DNA of 41,119 bases from SZUA-442 sp963759175 (GCA_963759175.1 CAVWXP010000016.1:1-41119), one strand, 5' to 3'. Positions 18,213 through 26,439 are shown, counted from the stretch's first letter. The notes: generated from the letters alone by a model not told the origin. Made by a program: numbers and translations.

Positions 18213-19754
18213 ATGACGACAATCGACCACGACGCAGTGCCTCCGCTCCGATTCGCCGATGTGCGGGGAAGCCGGCTGGCGTATCAGGACTTCGGGACAG
18301 GTCCGACGGTCGTGGTCGCCATCCCACCGACGGCCCAGAACGTCGAGATGGCGTGGGACTGGCCCGACGTCAGGGCGATGCTCGAACGGTTCGGATCGTT
18401 CAGCCGCTTCGTGGTCTTCGACAAGCGCGGCACGGGATGCTCGGACCGGCGCAGCCGCGTCAATGCCATCGACCAACGCATCGACGACGTCCGTGCCGTC
18501 ATGGACGCTGCCGAGGTCGACCGGGCGCACTTTTTCGTCCAGTCCGAGGGCGGACCCATGGCACTGCTGTTCGCCGCCACCTACCCCGAGCGTGTAATCA
18601 GCCTGACACTGCACGGCTCGTATGCATGCCTCGTTCCGGACGACACGACGGAGGCCGACCTCGCTGCCATTCGTGAGCGTCATGCGCTGTTCGCCAGCCA
18701 GTGGGGTACCCCCGACTCCACCGTGGTCGATCGATTCGCTCCGTCGCTCGCGTCCAACCCAGCGTTCCGCTCGTGGCACCAGAGGTACGAGAGGAACTCC
18801 GCGTCGACCGAATCACTCCGCGACCTCCTCGAGTTGTCCCTGGAGATGGATGTCCGCGAGGTCCTCCCCACGCTCGATGTACCGACGCTCGTCCTCCACC
18901 GAACCGACGACCGCATCGTGCCCGTCGAATATGGGCGCGAACTCGCTGCGGCGATTCCGGGTGCCCGGATCGTCGAGCTCACCGGCGACGACCACTTCGC
19001 ATACGCCGGCGACGTGGACGAATGGATGGACGAGTTCGAGCGGTTCGTGACCGGGAGCGTCCAGCCACGTGACGATGCACCCGTCGTCGAGCATCGGGTC
19101 AGGATCGTGACGATGGGACGGTTCGCCGTCGAGGTGGACGGCGACGAAATACCGGCGTCGGCGTGGGGATCGCGCAGGGCCAGGCAACTGTGCAAGCGGC
19201 TCGTGGCCGCTCGGGGATGGCCCGTGACGCGGGACGAGCTCATCGACATGCTGTGGCCGGACGAGGCGGACATGGCGAAGCTCAGCGCCCGGCTGTCAGT
19301 GCAGCTGTCAGGCGTTCGCAGGGTCCTCGGCGGAGGCGTGATCGCGGACCGCCAGAGTGTCAGACTCGACCTCGATGAGGTGTCCACCGACCTCGAAGCG
19401 TTCCATCAGGCCACCGACGACGCGGCGATCGTCGCCGCCTACGCCGGGGAGTTCCTCCCCGAGGATCGCTACGACGACTGGACCTCGGGTGTGCGCGACG
19501 AGGCGCGGTCGCGATTCGTGGCGGCAGCCCGCCGCCTCGCCCACCGATCCACCGAGGCAGGCGACCACCTCCGAGCCGCGACCCTCGCTCGCCGCCTCAT
19601 CGAGGTGGACCGCTACGACGAGGACGCCCATCGGCAACTCGTCGATTCCCTCACCGCCGCCGGCCAACCCGGCGATGCCCGCCGCGCTCACAAATCGTGG
19701 GCCACAGCCATGTCCGAACTCGACATCGAGATCCCCGACTTCCAGGTCCCCTAG
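18213..19754 (+). CDS. Alpha/beta hydrolase fused to an OmpR-HTH/BTAD (SARP-like) regulator
   Basis: A 513-residue fusion. Residues about 15-285 are an alpha/beta hydrolase: oxyanion region, nucleophile elbow QSEGGP (the first Gly of GxSxG is Gln), acid TDDRIVP and His in GDDHFAYAGD. Residues about 297-385 form a winged helix (FAVEVDGDEIPASAW...RRARQLCKRLVA), and about 393-505 are a bacterial transcriptional activation domain (STDLEAFHQATDD...FLPEDRYDDW). The enzyme part could act as a small-molecule sensor that is hydrolysed or just bound to control DNA binding. It is divergent from the NUDIX gene with 122 bases between starts, which include a CCGCC/GGCGG hairpin at 18171-18187. Confidence 0.88.
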   Translation: MTTIDHDAVPPLRFADVRGSRLAYQDFGTGPTVVVAIPPTAQNVEMAWDWPDVRAMLERFGSFSRFVVFDKRGTGCSDRRSRVNAIDQRIDDVRAVMDAAEVDRAHFFVQSEGGPMALLFAATYPERVISLTLHGSYACLVPDDTTEADLAAIRERHALFASQWGTPDSTVVDRFAPSLASNPAFRSWHQRYERNSASTESLRDLLELSLEMDVREVLPTLDVPTLVLHRTDDRIVPVEYGRELAAAIPGARIVELTGDDHFAYAGDVDEWMDEFERFVTGSVQPRDDAPVVEHRVRIVTMGRFAVEVDGDEIPASAWGSRRARQLCKRLVAARGWPVTRDELIDMLWPDEADMAKLSARLSVQLSGVRRVLGGGVIADRQSVRLDLDEVSTDLEAFHQATDDAAIVAAYAGEFLPEDRYDDWTSGVRDEARSRFVAAARRLAHRSTEAGDHLRAATLARRLIEVDRYDEDAHRQLVDSLTAAGQPGDARRAHKSWATAMSELDIEIPDFQVP

Positions 19755-19820
19755 GACCTCCGTCCCCTTTCGAGGGGGACCAACACGACGACACACGAAG
19801 ACCGAGAGCCGCCAGTACTT

Positions 19821-20363
19821 CAGTCCCCCTTTCAAGGGGGACGGCCAAGGAGCAAAGCGACGAGGCAGGGGGATTGGCAGACGCGCCGTGACCTGCCTTC
19901 GTGTCCGGGGGGACGGCCAAGGAGCAAAGCGACGAGGCAGGGGGATTCCTTGCGACGGATGAGCTCGCAATGCGCGTGACTCCCTCGGGCAGGGCGACGA
20001 GGCAGGGGGATTCCTTGCGACGGATGAGCTCGCAATGCGCGTGACTCCCTCGGGCAGAGCGACGAGGCAGGCGGATCGACACACCAACGAACACCAGACC
20101 CCATCACACCCGACAATCCCCCTGGCTCACTCCGTTCGCCCGTCCCCCTTCAAAGGGGGACCGACACTTCCTCAGTCCCCCTTTCAAGGGGGACGGCTGA
20201 GGAGCGCAGCGACGAGGCAGGGGGATTGGCAGACGCGCCGTGACCTGCCTTCGTGTCCGGGGGGACGGCTGAGGAGCAAAGCGACGAGGCAGGGGGATTC
20301 CTTGCGACGGATGAGCTCGCAATGCGCGTGACTCCCTCGGGCAGGGCGACGAGGCAGGGGGAT
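19821..20363. repeat. Long direct duplication inside cluster A
   Basis: About 191 bases at 19821-20011 recur at 20173-20363, an offset of 352, with only a few differences. The copy includes a left box, a GCAGACGCGCCGTGACC segment, a second left box and a 65-base unit. It indicates recent growth of the cluster by duplication. Confidence 0.8.
19946..20075. repeat. Two tandem 65-base units (third copy at 20298-20362)
   Basis: The unit beginning TTCCTTGCGACGGATGAG and ending AGGCAGGGGGA occurs at 19946-20010 and 20011-20075 head to tail, the second with two changes, and once more at 20298-20362. Units abut directly with no unique spacer between them, so this is not a CRISPR. Confidence 0.85.
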
Positions 20364-20517
20364 CGACAGACCACACGAACACCCAACCCGATCACACCCG
20401 ACAATCCCCCTGGCTCACTCCGTTCGCCCGTCCCCCTTCAAAGGGGGACCGATGCCACGCCCGACGTATGGCAGACCGTCGAAAGGATTTCTGAAGGGGC
20501 GTCGGGAAGATGGCGGC

Positions 20518-21030
20518 ATGAGTTACGAACACACTCTCGCCACCGACGAGCCTGTTGCGCTCGCTGACCGTGAAGGACATCACCTTCACTTCCTGAACCA
20601 TGCCGCCACCGTCAAGGTCGCTGCATCCGGACACCGCTCGATGAGCGTCGTCGAGTTCGTGGGGCCACGGGGTTTCGGGCCACCGCTCCACAATCACCTC
20701 GAGGAGGACGAGCTCTTCATCATCCTCGAGGGCGAGCTGGCCCTGTTCACCGGGGACGAGCGGATCGAGGGAGCAGCGGGGGCATTCGTCTACCTGCCAC
20801 GCAATCGACCCCACACCTTCCAGGTGATGTCCGAGACGGCACGGTTCGTCAACGTCACGTCGTCGAACGTGACCGTGCCTCGCTTCGACGAGATGGTCAC
20901 CGCCCTCGGCACGCCGACGGACCGTCCGACGATGCCCGAGCCCGGGTACATCGATCCCGCCCGGGTGGCTGAGGTCTGCGCCGCCCACGGCATCGAGATC
21001 CTCGGTCCGCCGCCGGCACCGCTCGACTGA
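20518..21030 (+). CDS. Cupin domain protein
   Basis: A 170-residue single-domain cupin. Motif 1 reads GPPLHNHLEEDELFIILEG, with metal ligands HNH and Glu, and motif 2 ends in PRNRPHTFQ with the last His. A metal such as Fe, Mn or Ni is expected. The C-terminal tail (about 125-170) is similar to quercetinase-like or polyketide-cyclase-like cupins, but I cannot assign a reaction. ATG 20518 is the natural start; the longer frame runs back into the repeat cluster. Broken lipoprotein sequence follows within 20 bases. Confidence 0.85.
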   Translation: MSYEHTLATDEPVALADREGHHLHFLNHAATVKVAASGHRSMSVVEFVGPRGFGPPLHNHLEEDELFIILEGELALFTGDERIEGAAGAFVYLPRNRPHTFQVMSETARFVNVTSSNVTVPRFDEMVTALGTPTDRPTMPEPGYIDPARVAEVCAAHGIEILGPPPAPLD

Positions 21031-21050
21031 TGCAACCGAAAGGACACCCG

Positions 21051-21606
21051 ATGCGCACATCGCACCAACCACCGCATCGTCATCGTCGTGGGACATCATC
21101 GGTCTGGTACTGGCCGGTTGCTCGACGGCGGACGATGCCTCCGATACGACCGCGGCTCTGCCCACGCCCGAGACCGTCGAGGTGACGGCAACCGACTTCG
21201 CCTACGTGGGGCTCCCCACCGAGGTCGCAGCCGGAACGGCCTTCACGCTGCGCCAACGACAGCGCCGATGGAACTCCATGAACTGGTGGCGTTCCGTATC
21301 CCCGACGACGACACGAGGACGGTCGATGAACTGATCCAGCTACCACCCGAGGAGCTCGGTGCGTTCTTCGCCAACGTCGCAACGGTGATCATCGCGCCAC
21401 CCAACGAGGCAGGGTTCCCTGTGGAGGGCACCGGGACGCTGACCGAACCGGGAAGATACGGGATCATCTGTGCGATCCCGACGGGCGCAGACCCGGCCGA
21501 GTACCTCGAGGCAGCTGCGGCCGCTGAAGGCGGACCACCCGAGGTGGCAGGAGGACCTCCGCACTTCGTCAACGGCATGTTCGCCGAGCTGACCGTGACC
21601 GGCTGA
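21051..21606 (+). pseudogene. Broken cupredoxin-like lipoprotein gene
   Basis: Pieces of one protein lie in successive frames. ATG 21051 has GAAAGGA before it. The frame starting near 21090 gives a lipobox (GLVLAGCS) and a strand VEVTATDFAYVGLPTEVAAGTAFTLR; the frame from about 21268 gives ELHELVAFRIPDDD and a long C-terminal part ending HFVNGMFAELTVTG. About four single-base insertions (near 21064, 21090, 21253 and 21269) would restore a lipoprotein of about 180 residues with a cupredoxin-like fold. Copper ligands cannot be assigned with confidence, though HEL, a late Cys (YGIICA) and a His near the end are candidates. Decay or clustered sequencing error. Confidence 0.6.
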
Positions 21607-21673
21607 ACGCATGGGCAAGCAGTCCCCGCATCGACCCCATCCTCGGACCGGGGCGATGCGGGGATCTGTCGCG

Positions 21674-22408
21674 TCAGAACACGATCTGGGCCATGGGGGT
21701 GGTCGAGGGAGTTCGTCCAGACACGATCAAGCAGTACTCGACCGCATCGAACGTCATCGGGTCACCGCCTTCACCTGACACGTAGGTTCCCCCTCCCAGC
21801 CCTGTCAGCTCCAGCGTCCACGGCCCTGGCTGATGGGCCGCCCACTCCGCAACGACATCCTCGATGATGCGGCGATCGTGGTCTGCGGTGATCTCGGGTT
21901 CGGTCCCGAGGGTCGTGCAGATGTCGAGCCGATGCATCCACTGGTCACGTGTGTAGACCCTGTCCAGCAGGTGTCCCATGGTCATCCGCCCTCCAGCCGG
22001 ATTGGCGACCGAGACCTTGCGCAGTGGTGTCGGCACCTTCTGTCGCCCGGCGATCGCCTTGGGGGCCACGTGTCGAAGTCGAGCGACGAGTTCGTCCGGT
22101 CCGAGGCCGACACGGGCATCGACCTGGACTGCGTTGATGCCGTCGATCTCCGGGCGGCGGTGCTTCTTGGCCCACGCCCGACCGGCCCGCAGCTGGCGCA
22201 GGCTTTCGATGAGAGACGCATTCGACTCTGCCGCTCCCAACAGGTGCGCCACCATGGCACGGATGTCCCAGTCGTCACATGGGGTTTGCGCCGCCCAGTC
22301 CTTCGGGGCAAGTGATGCGAGTACGCCGAAGAGCCGCTCGTACTCGACCTTGGCGAGCCCGGCCATCTCGTGCTTGTCGATCGGGACGATCGTGGCGACA
22401 TCCGTCAC
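21674..22408 (-). CDS. DinB/mycothiol-dependent maleylpyruvate isomerase-family protein
   Basis: A 244-residue helical-bundle protein. The N-terminal part has the family pattern LASLAPKDWAAQTPCDDWDIRAMVAHLLG, and later DRVYTRDQWMHRLDI provides the second His-containing helix. Such proteins bind a divalent metal and often use mycothiol as cofactor, supporting an actinobacterial host. The GTG at 22408 is chosen because it overlaps the stop of the TetR gene as GTGA, giving tight coupling; the longer frame would lie inside that gene. The regulator most likely controls this gene. The substrate is unknown. Confidence 0.85.
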   Translation of the reverse strand: MTDVATIVPIDKHEMAGLAKVEYERLFGVLASLAPKDWAAQTPCDDWDIRAMVAHLLGAAESNASLIESLRQLRAGRAWAKKHRRPEIDGINAVQVDARVGLGPDELVARLRHVAPKAIAGRQKVPTPLRKVSVANPAGGRMTMGHLLDRVYTRDQWMHRLDICTTLGTEPEITADHDRRIIEDVVAEWAAHQPGPWTLELTGLGGGTYVSGEGGDPMTFDAVEYCLIVSGRTPSTTPMAQIVF

Positions 22409-22986
22409 GTCGCTCTCCGTGCCGCGAGGAACATGTCCACCGTCTCTTCGATCAAGGTCAGCCATCGGTCTCCTCCGGGGTCGTTGGTCACTTGTTGGCT
22501 CGCAAGGCCCGTCACGATCGCCGTCCACAGATCACGGGACCGCTCATCGGTGATGCCGCAGCGCTCGAGGAACCCATCGAGGAGTTCCAGGTTGTCGACA
22601 GCTTCCCGGTAGGCGTCGTCGGAGGGTCTCCAGCCCGGAATCGAGCGCTGGAACATCAGCGTGAATCGGGCCTCATTGTCATTGCAGAACTCGATGAAGC
22701 GCCGTGTGGCGGCGATCATGGCCTCCCTCGCACCCACATCGGCCGGATCGGGAAGCCCTTCGTAGCTCGCGGTCATTTGACGGTTGCCCTCGACGAACAT
22801 GGCGTCGTAGATCGCGTCCTTGCTCGGGAAGTACTCATACAGGGAAGGGGCCTGCATCCCCACCGCCGATGCGAGCGGACGCATTGCGATCCCGGCCAAT
22901 CCCTCAGCGGCAGCGAGATCCCACGCAGCGTCGAGGATCTGTTTTCGGGTTGTCGCCCTGCGTTGATCGATTCGGGTTGTCACCAT
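22405..22986 (-). CDS. TetR-family transcriptional regulator
   Basis: A 193-residue regulator with the TetR helix-turn-helix at about 12-58 (RKQILDAAWDLAAAEG...LYEYFPSKDAIYDAMF). The C-terminal ligand domain is of standard size and resembles the TetR_C_33/WHG-type group only loosely. It is translated first in an operon with the DinB/MDMPI-like gene and starts 13 bases from a palindrome likely to be its operator. ATG 22986 or GTG 22983 could be the start. Confidence 0.9.
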   Translation of the reverse strand: MVTTRIDQRRATTRKQILDAAWDLAAAEGLAGIAMRPLASAVGMQAPSLYEYFPSKDAIYDAMFVEGNRQMTASYEGLPDPADVGAREAMIAATRRFIEFCNDNEARFTLMFQRSIPGWRPSDDAYREAVDNLELLDGFLERCGITDERSRDLWTAIVTGLASQQVTNDPGGDRWLTLIEETVDMFLAARRAT

Positions 22987-22998
22987 TCACCTATCTCT

Positions 22999-23014
22999 GT
23001 TCGGTTTTCCGAAC
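22999..23014. promoter_or_regulatory. Candidate TetR operator palindrome
   Basis: GTTCGG-TTTT-CCGAAC is a perfect inverted repeat directly upstream of the TetR gene, flanked by two copies of CTCTGTT (22995-23001 and 23014-23020) and a CAGAG. It lies in the divergent gap between the tetR operon and the lipoprotein gene. Confidence 0.6.
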
Positions 23015-23163
23015 TCTGTTAGGCAGAGTATCGGTCGGAGACCCAGGAGTCAAGCCCCCCGCTCTATCGGAAGCGCTCCTGACGGAGATACCCGCGGGTA
23101 GATCCCTGGATCGGATCTGGATCGACTGTGAGACGATGCGAGCAGTCGACCAAAGGAGCGGTC

Positions 23164-23859
23164 GTGTTGCGATTCCTGTGGGCAGTTGCGGTGCTGGCGG
23201 TGGCGATCTCGGGCTGTTCCGGCGATGCTTCGGACAACTCGACAACCGATCAGACCTCGGCAACCGATCAGACCTCGACAACGATCGATGCGGACATGGC
23301 ACTCGAAGCCGAGTTCATGGCGGAGATCGAATCCCTGGCAGCAGCGTTCAACAGTGGCGATGTCGAGGCCTACATGGAACTGGTTCAACCGTCGTTGTCG
23401 GACGCTGAGCGGGAACGCGGCGCCTTCATATTCGTAGTGTCGCCCATCAAGGTGCTCCTCGACGAGTGTGAGGTGCTGTCATTGTCCGGCTTCTCCAGCG
23501 AGGCCGAGTGTCCCACGGAGATCCTGGACCCGGTACGTCTGGAGTTCGGGCCCGCCGAGGGTGGGCTCTACGTGCTTCGCTACGGGGACGGAATTTGCCC
23601 GACGAACGACGGCAGCTCCGACGTTCGTCAATACACCGGCTCCTCCTTGGCGTACGCCGCGTACCTTCAGCAGTTCATGCCCGACGAGTACGCCGCTGCC
23701 TGTGACCCGGCCGGTTACGACGAGGAGATCCGCTACGAGTACGGGGTGAGCCTGACCCAGAAGTGTGGGGAGCTGCTCGCCAGCGTCGCCGAGGACGCGG
23801 CGCAGTGGGTTCGGGAGGACGCACCGCAGTGGGTCCGGGACGGGAAACCTGCACCGTGA
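23164..23859 (+). CDS. Lipoprotein of unknown function
   Basis: A 231-residue exported protein. GTG 23164 follows AAAGGAG (23152-23158). A short hydrophobic signal ends in the lipobox AISGC (Cys about residue 18), followed by a Thr/Ser/Asp-rich spacer with a repeat (TTDQTSATDQTSTT). The body begins with a helix ESLAAAFNSGDVEAYMELV reminiscent of NTF2-like folds but shows no clear family. It contains several cysteines (CEVL, ECPTE, GICPTN, AACDPA, QKCGEL), suggesting disulfides. It is divergent from the TetR operon. Confidence 0.75.
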   Translation: MLRFLWAVAVLAVAISGCSGDASDNSTTDQTSATDQTSTTIDADMALEAEFMAEIESLAAAFNSGDVEAYMELVQPSLSDAERERGAFIFVVSPIKVLLDECEVLSLSGFSSEAECPTEILDPVRLEFGPAEGGLYVLRYGDGICPTNDGSSDVRQYTGSSLAYAAYLQQFMPDEYAAACDPAGYDEEIRYEYGVSLTQKCGELLASVAEDAAQWVREDAPQWVRDGKPAP

Positions 23860-24028
23860 CCCTGCGGGACACTCCCTAGCGACGGCGACGACTCCTGGGC
23901 ATCGGGTTCAACGAACATCACCAGCGCCAAGTCCTGAAACATGTCGCCGGATCACCCTCCCTCGATGCCTCGTGGCGGCTTCGATGAGCCGATGGTCAGA
24001 TCGACGCGCTGTCGTAATCTGGGCGGTG

Positions 24029-24720
24029 ATGCGCTACTCGACGATCCTCTTCGACCTCGACAACACCCTCTACGACTCGGACACCGCAGCCGACATCGCC
24101 TTCGAGACCACCCTTGCGTCGGTGGGTGTCCTCCCCACGCCCGACCTGCTCGACACCTTCGTTGCGATCAACGTCGACCTGTGGGGTCAAGGTCGAACAG
24201 GGCACCCTCACGCCGAACGAGGTGCGCAGCCTGCGCTTCGCACAGCTCATCGAACAGGGAGGGTTCGCTGCAGATCCCGTGGCGATGGGTGATGCCTACG
24301 TCGTACGGCCTCGGTTCGAACGGTGAGCTCTACGAAGGGGCTCTGGCGATGCTCGCCGAAGTCGCCATGGACGGCTCCCTCGGACTCGTGACCAACGGCA
24401 TCGGTGAGGTCCAGCGGATGAGGGTCGCACGCACCGACATCGGCCAGTTCTTCGACGCCATCGTCATCTCCGGAGAGGTCGGTGTCGCCAAACCGGGCGC
24501 CGCGATCTTCGACATCGCATTCGACGAACTCGGTGAACCCGACAAGTCGACCACCCTCATCGTCGGTGACAGCCTGAGCTCTGACATGCGGGGCGGCATC
24601 GACTACGGCATCGCGACCTGCCTGTACGCACCGAACGGGTCACCCGAAACCGACCTGCCGATCACCCATCGCATCACTGACCTGGCCGAGATCCCCGACA
24701 TCGTGGCGGGCCGATCGTGA
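24029..24720 (+). pseudogene. HAD-superfamily hydrolase, two +1 frameshifts
   Basis: The three frames together encode a YjjG/pyrimidine-nucleotidase-like HAD enzyme of about 229 residues. Motif I is FDLDNTLYDSD, motif II LVTNG, motif III VAKPG, and motif IV VGDSLSSDMRGG. An extra G in the run near 24183-24186 and an extra base near 24303-24306 would account for both shifts (LWVKVEQG and YVYGLGSNGELYEG are restored). All catalytic parts survive, so the gene is probably intact in the organism. The stop overlaps the next gene by four bases (GTGA), indicating an operon with the ureohydrolase. Confidence 0.8.
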
Positions 24721-25457
24721 CGACGATCGCATCGCCCTACTTCATGGGTGACCGCATGCACGAGTTCGCTGTCCCGATGCCCCACACCACGCTCGTGCCC
24801 GACTTCCCCGATGGCGATGCCCAGCATCGCATGGCCTCGCTCTACGGATATCTCGCCACGCTCGTCGCCTCGATCGAGGATCCCGTCGTGTACGCAGGCG
24901 ACTGTGTGAGCATCATCGGCGTCCTCGCCGGGCTCGCCAGACGTGGGGTGCACCCGACGTTGGTGTTCTTCGATGCCCACGGTGACTTCCACACATGGGA
25001 CACGACCCCGTCCCAATTCATCGGCGGCATGCCGCTCGCCATGGTCACCGGGCGCGGTGAGCAGACGATCATGGAAGGTGCAGGTCTCACACCTCTCCCG
25101 GACGATCGTGTCGTCCTCGTGGATGCGCGAGACCTCGATCCCCGCGAGGACACAGCCGTCGATGGGTCGGCCATCACGGTGACCTCCACTGAGAGCGTGA
25201 TGGATGCGATCCCATCGGATGGTCCGTTGTATGTGCACGTCGACCTCGACGTCGTGGACCCATCGGAGATGCCTGCGATGAACTACCCGGCCCCCGGCGG
25301 ACCGTCACTGGCGACCGTCGCCGAAGCCGTCGCCGCACTGGCGGGGACCGGCCGCGTGGTCGCCTTCTCCCTCTCGAGCTGGAACCCCGCCCTCCCGGGC
25401 GCCCACCTCGCCGCCGAAGGCGCCGCCACCATCGCCGCCCCCTTCCTGAACCCCTGA
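24717..25457 (+). CDS. Arginase/agmatinase (ureohydrolase)-family protein
   Basis: A 246-residue protein, short for the family. The binuclear manganese site is recognisable: FDAHGDFH (Asp86, His88, Asp90, His92) and HVDLDVVDP (Asp176, Asp178). The first ligand motif, normally GGDH, reads AGDC (Cys63), a substitution seen in some family members and likely to alter metal occupancy. The substrate may be a guanidino compound or formimino derivative, but the region for side-chain recognition is not diagnostic. GTG start within the HAD gene stop. Confidence 0.8.
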   Translation: MTTIASPYFMGDRMHEFAVPMPHTTLVPDFPDGDAQHRMASLYGYLATLVASIEDPVVYAGDCVSIIGVLAGLARRGVHPTLVFFDAHGDFHTWDTTPSQFIGGMPLAMVTGRGEQTIMEGAGLTPLPDDRVVLVDARDLDPREDTAVDGSAITVTSTESVMDAIPSDGPLYVHVDLDVVDPSEMPAMNYPAPGGPSLATVAEAVAALAGTGRVVAFSLSSWNPALPGAHLAAEGAATIAAPFLNP

Positions 25458-25463
25458 TGATCG

Positions 25464-25706
25464 GTCCCCCTTTCAAAGGGGGACGGCAGAGGAGCGCAGC
25501 GACGAAGCAGGGGGATCCACCGTTCAGTCCCCCTTTCAAGGGGGACGGCAGAGGAGCACAGCGACGATGCAGGGGGATCGACAGACCAACGAAGACCCAC
25601 GCCCGATCACGCACGACAATCCCCCTGGCTCACTCCGTTCGCCCGTCCCCCTTCAAAGGGGGACCAACCCCACGCCAGAGGAGCGCAGCGACGAGGCAGG
25701 GGGGAC
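25464..25706. repeat. Cluster B of C/G-run palindromic repeats
   Basis: Same family as cluster A. Two left boxes (25464-25516 and 25526-25577), one inverted right box (about 25619-25665) and a partial left box (to 25706). It starts 7 bases after the ureohydrolase stop and ends 17 bases before the SdpI-like gene. The order left box, left box, spacer with GACAGACCAACGA, right box matches one arm of cluster A, so the whole module was copied. No gene inside. Confidence 0.8.
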
Positions 25707-25722
25707 CGACTACGTTGGGGGC

Positions 25723-26058
25723 ATGTGGATTGCAGCAGTCGCGCTCATCGTCGGGGGAATCGCCATCGTGGGGGCGGGCGCCATGGCTCGGGCGGGCATG
25801 TTGTCACGACAATCGTGGGTCGGCATCCGCACCAAGACCACCATGGCATCGGACGACGCCTGGTACGCCGCCCAGGACGCAGGCGCGACGTGGGTCATGA
25901 TCGGAGGCGTCCTCATGGCCGCAGGCGGTCTGGTGACCCTGTTCACCGAGTCCGAGGACACGGCTGGGATCGTCGCACTGGTCACCGTCGCGGTCGCTGT
26001 GGTCCCGATCGCCGTCGGCGGCTTGCGCGGACAAGCTGCTGCCCGACGAATCTCGTAG
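25723..26058 (+). CDS. SdpI-like membrane protein
   Basis: A 111-residue protein with three hydrophobic segments (about 3-23, 50-70 and 77-97). The intervening WVGIRTKTTMASDDAWYAAQ is the hallmark of the SdpI/YfhL C-terminal domain (GIRT...W...). In Bacillus SdpI confers immunity to the SdpC toxin; isolated homologues in actinobacteria are of unknown function. The start at ATG 25723 excludes repeat-derived sequence that extends the open frame upstream. Confidence 0.78.
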   Translation: MWIAAVALIVGGIAIVGAGAMARAGMLSRQSWVGIRTKTTMASDDAWYAAQDAGATWVMIGGVLMAAGGLVTLFTESEDTAGIVALVTVAVAVVPIAVGGLRGQAAARRIS

Positions 26059-26076
26059 TGGAATCGTCCGGACGGA

Positions 26077-26439
26077 TCAGCCGGACACCCACGCAATGGC
26101 GGCATCCCGAGCGTCTACCGCGAAGGTCTCCACCTCGCCCGGCATGAGCCAGCCGAACGCCTTCACCGCATCCGTGTATCCCTTGTGGTCGGTCACGAGG
26201 GCGATCTTGTCGAAACGCGACAGGTGCGACAATCCGATCCTTGCGTCCTCCCACATGGCCCCGCCGGTGTACCCGCTGAATTCATCGCCGAGTACGTAGA
26301 CGAGGCGGATCGTGTCATTCGACTCCAGCGCAGCATCGACGGCTGGGTCGAGGACGTCCTTGTAGTCGCCTGCCGAGACCTCGCCGACAGCCTCCAGGCC
26401 CACGACGTTGCTCGGAAGGCCATCGATCAATCGAATCAT
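26077..26439 (-). CDS. SpoIIAA/STAS-like protein
   Basis: A 120-residue protein of the SpoIIAA-like (PF11964-type) group, with the pattern GEVSAGDYKDVLDPAVDAALE, then RLVYVLGDEFSGYTGGAMWEDAR, then KIALVTDHKGYTDAVKAFGWLMPGEV. These resemble STAS domains without a clear anti-sigma partner. The stop lies 18 bases from the convergent SdpI-like gene. No linked kinase is seen. Confidence 0.8.
   Translation of the reverse strand: MIRLIDGLPSNVVGLEAVGEVSAGDYKDVLDPAVDAALESNDTIRLVYVLGDEFSGYTGGAMWEDARIGLSHLSRFDKIALVTDHKGYTDAVKAFGWLMPGEVETFAVDARDAAIAWVSG

Larger units (their letters stand above)
19762..20450. repeat. Cluster A of C/G-run palindromic repeats (REP/MITE-like)
   Basis: This 690-base intergenic stretch holds no gene; it is built from a repeated module. 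A left box starts with the palindrome GTCCCCCTTTCAAGGGGGAC and continues with AGGAGC-AGCGACGAGGCAGGGGGAT (for example 19823-19874 and 20175-20226, shorter copies near 19911 and 20264). A right box, near 20115-20161 and 20403-20449, is an imperfect inverted copy ending in the same C/G-run palindrome. The ends thus resemble terminal inverted repeats of a small non-coding element. The first palindrome (19762-19780) comes 8 bases after a stop codon and may also terminate transcription. Confidence 0.8.

Noticed and set aside
19946..20075. Tandem repeat that could suggest a CRISPR array
   Set aside because: Units of 65 bases abut without variable spacers, and the same sequence is part of a larger dispersed palindromic element; no cas genes nearby.
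23860..24028. Gap upstream of the HAD gene
   Set aside because: Only short unsupported frames; no clear promoter or terminator.
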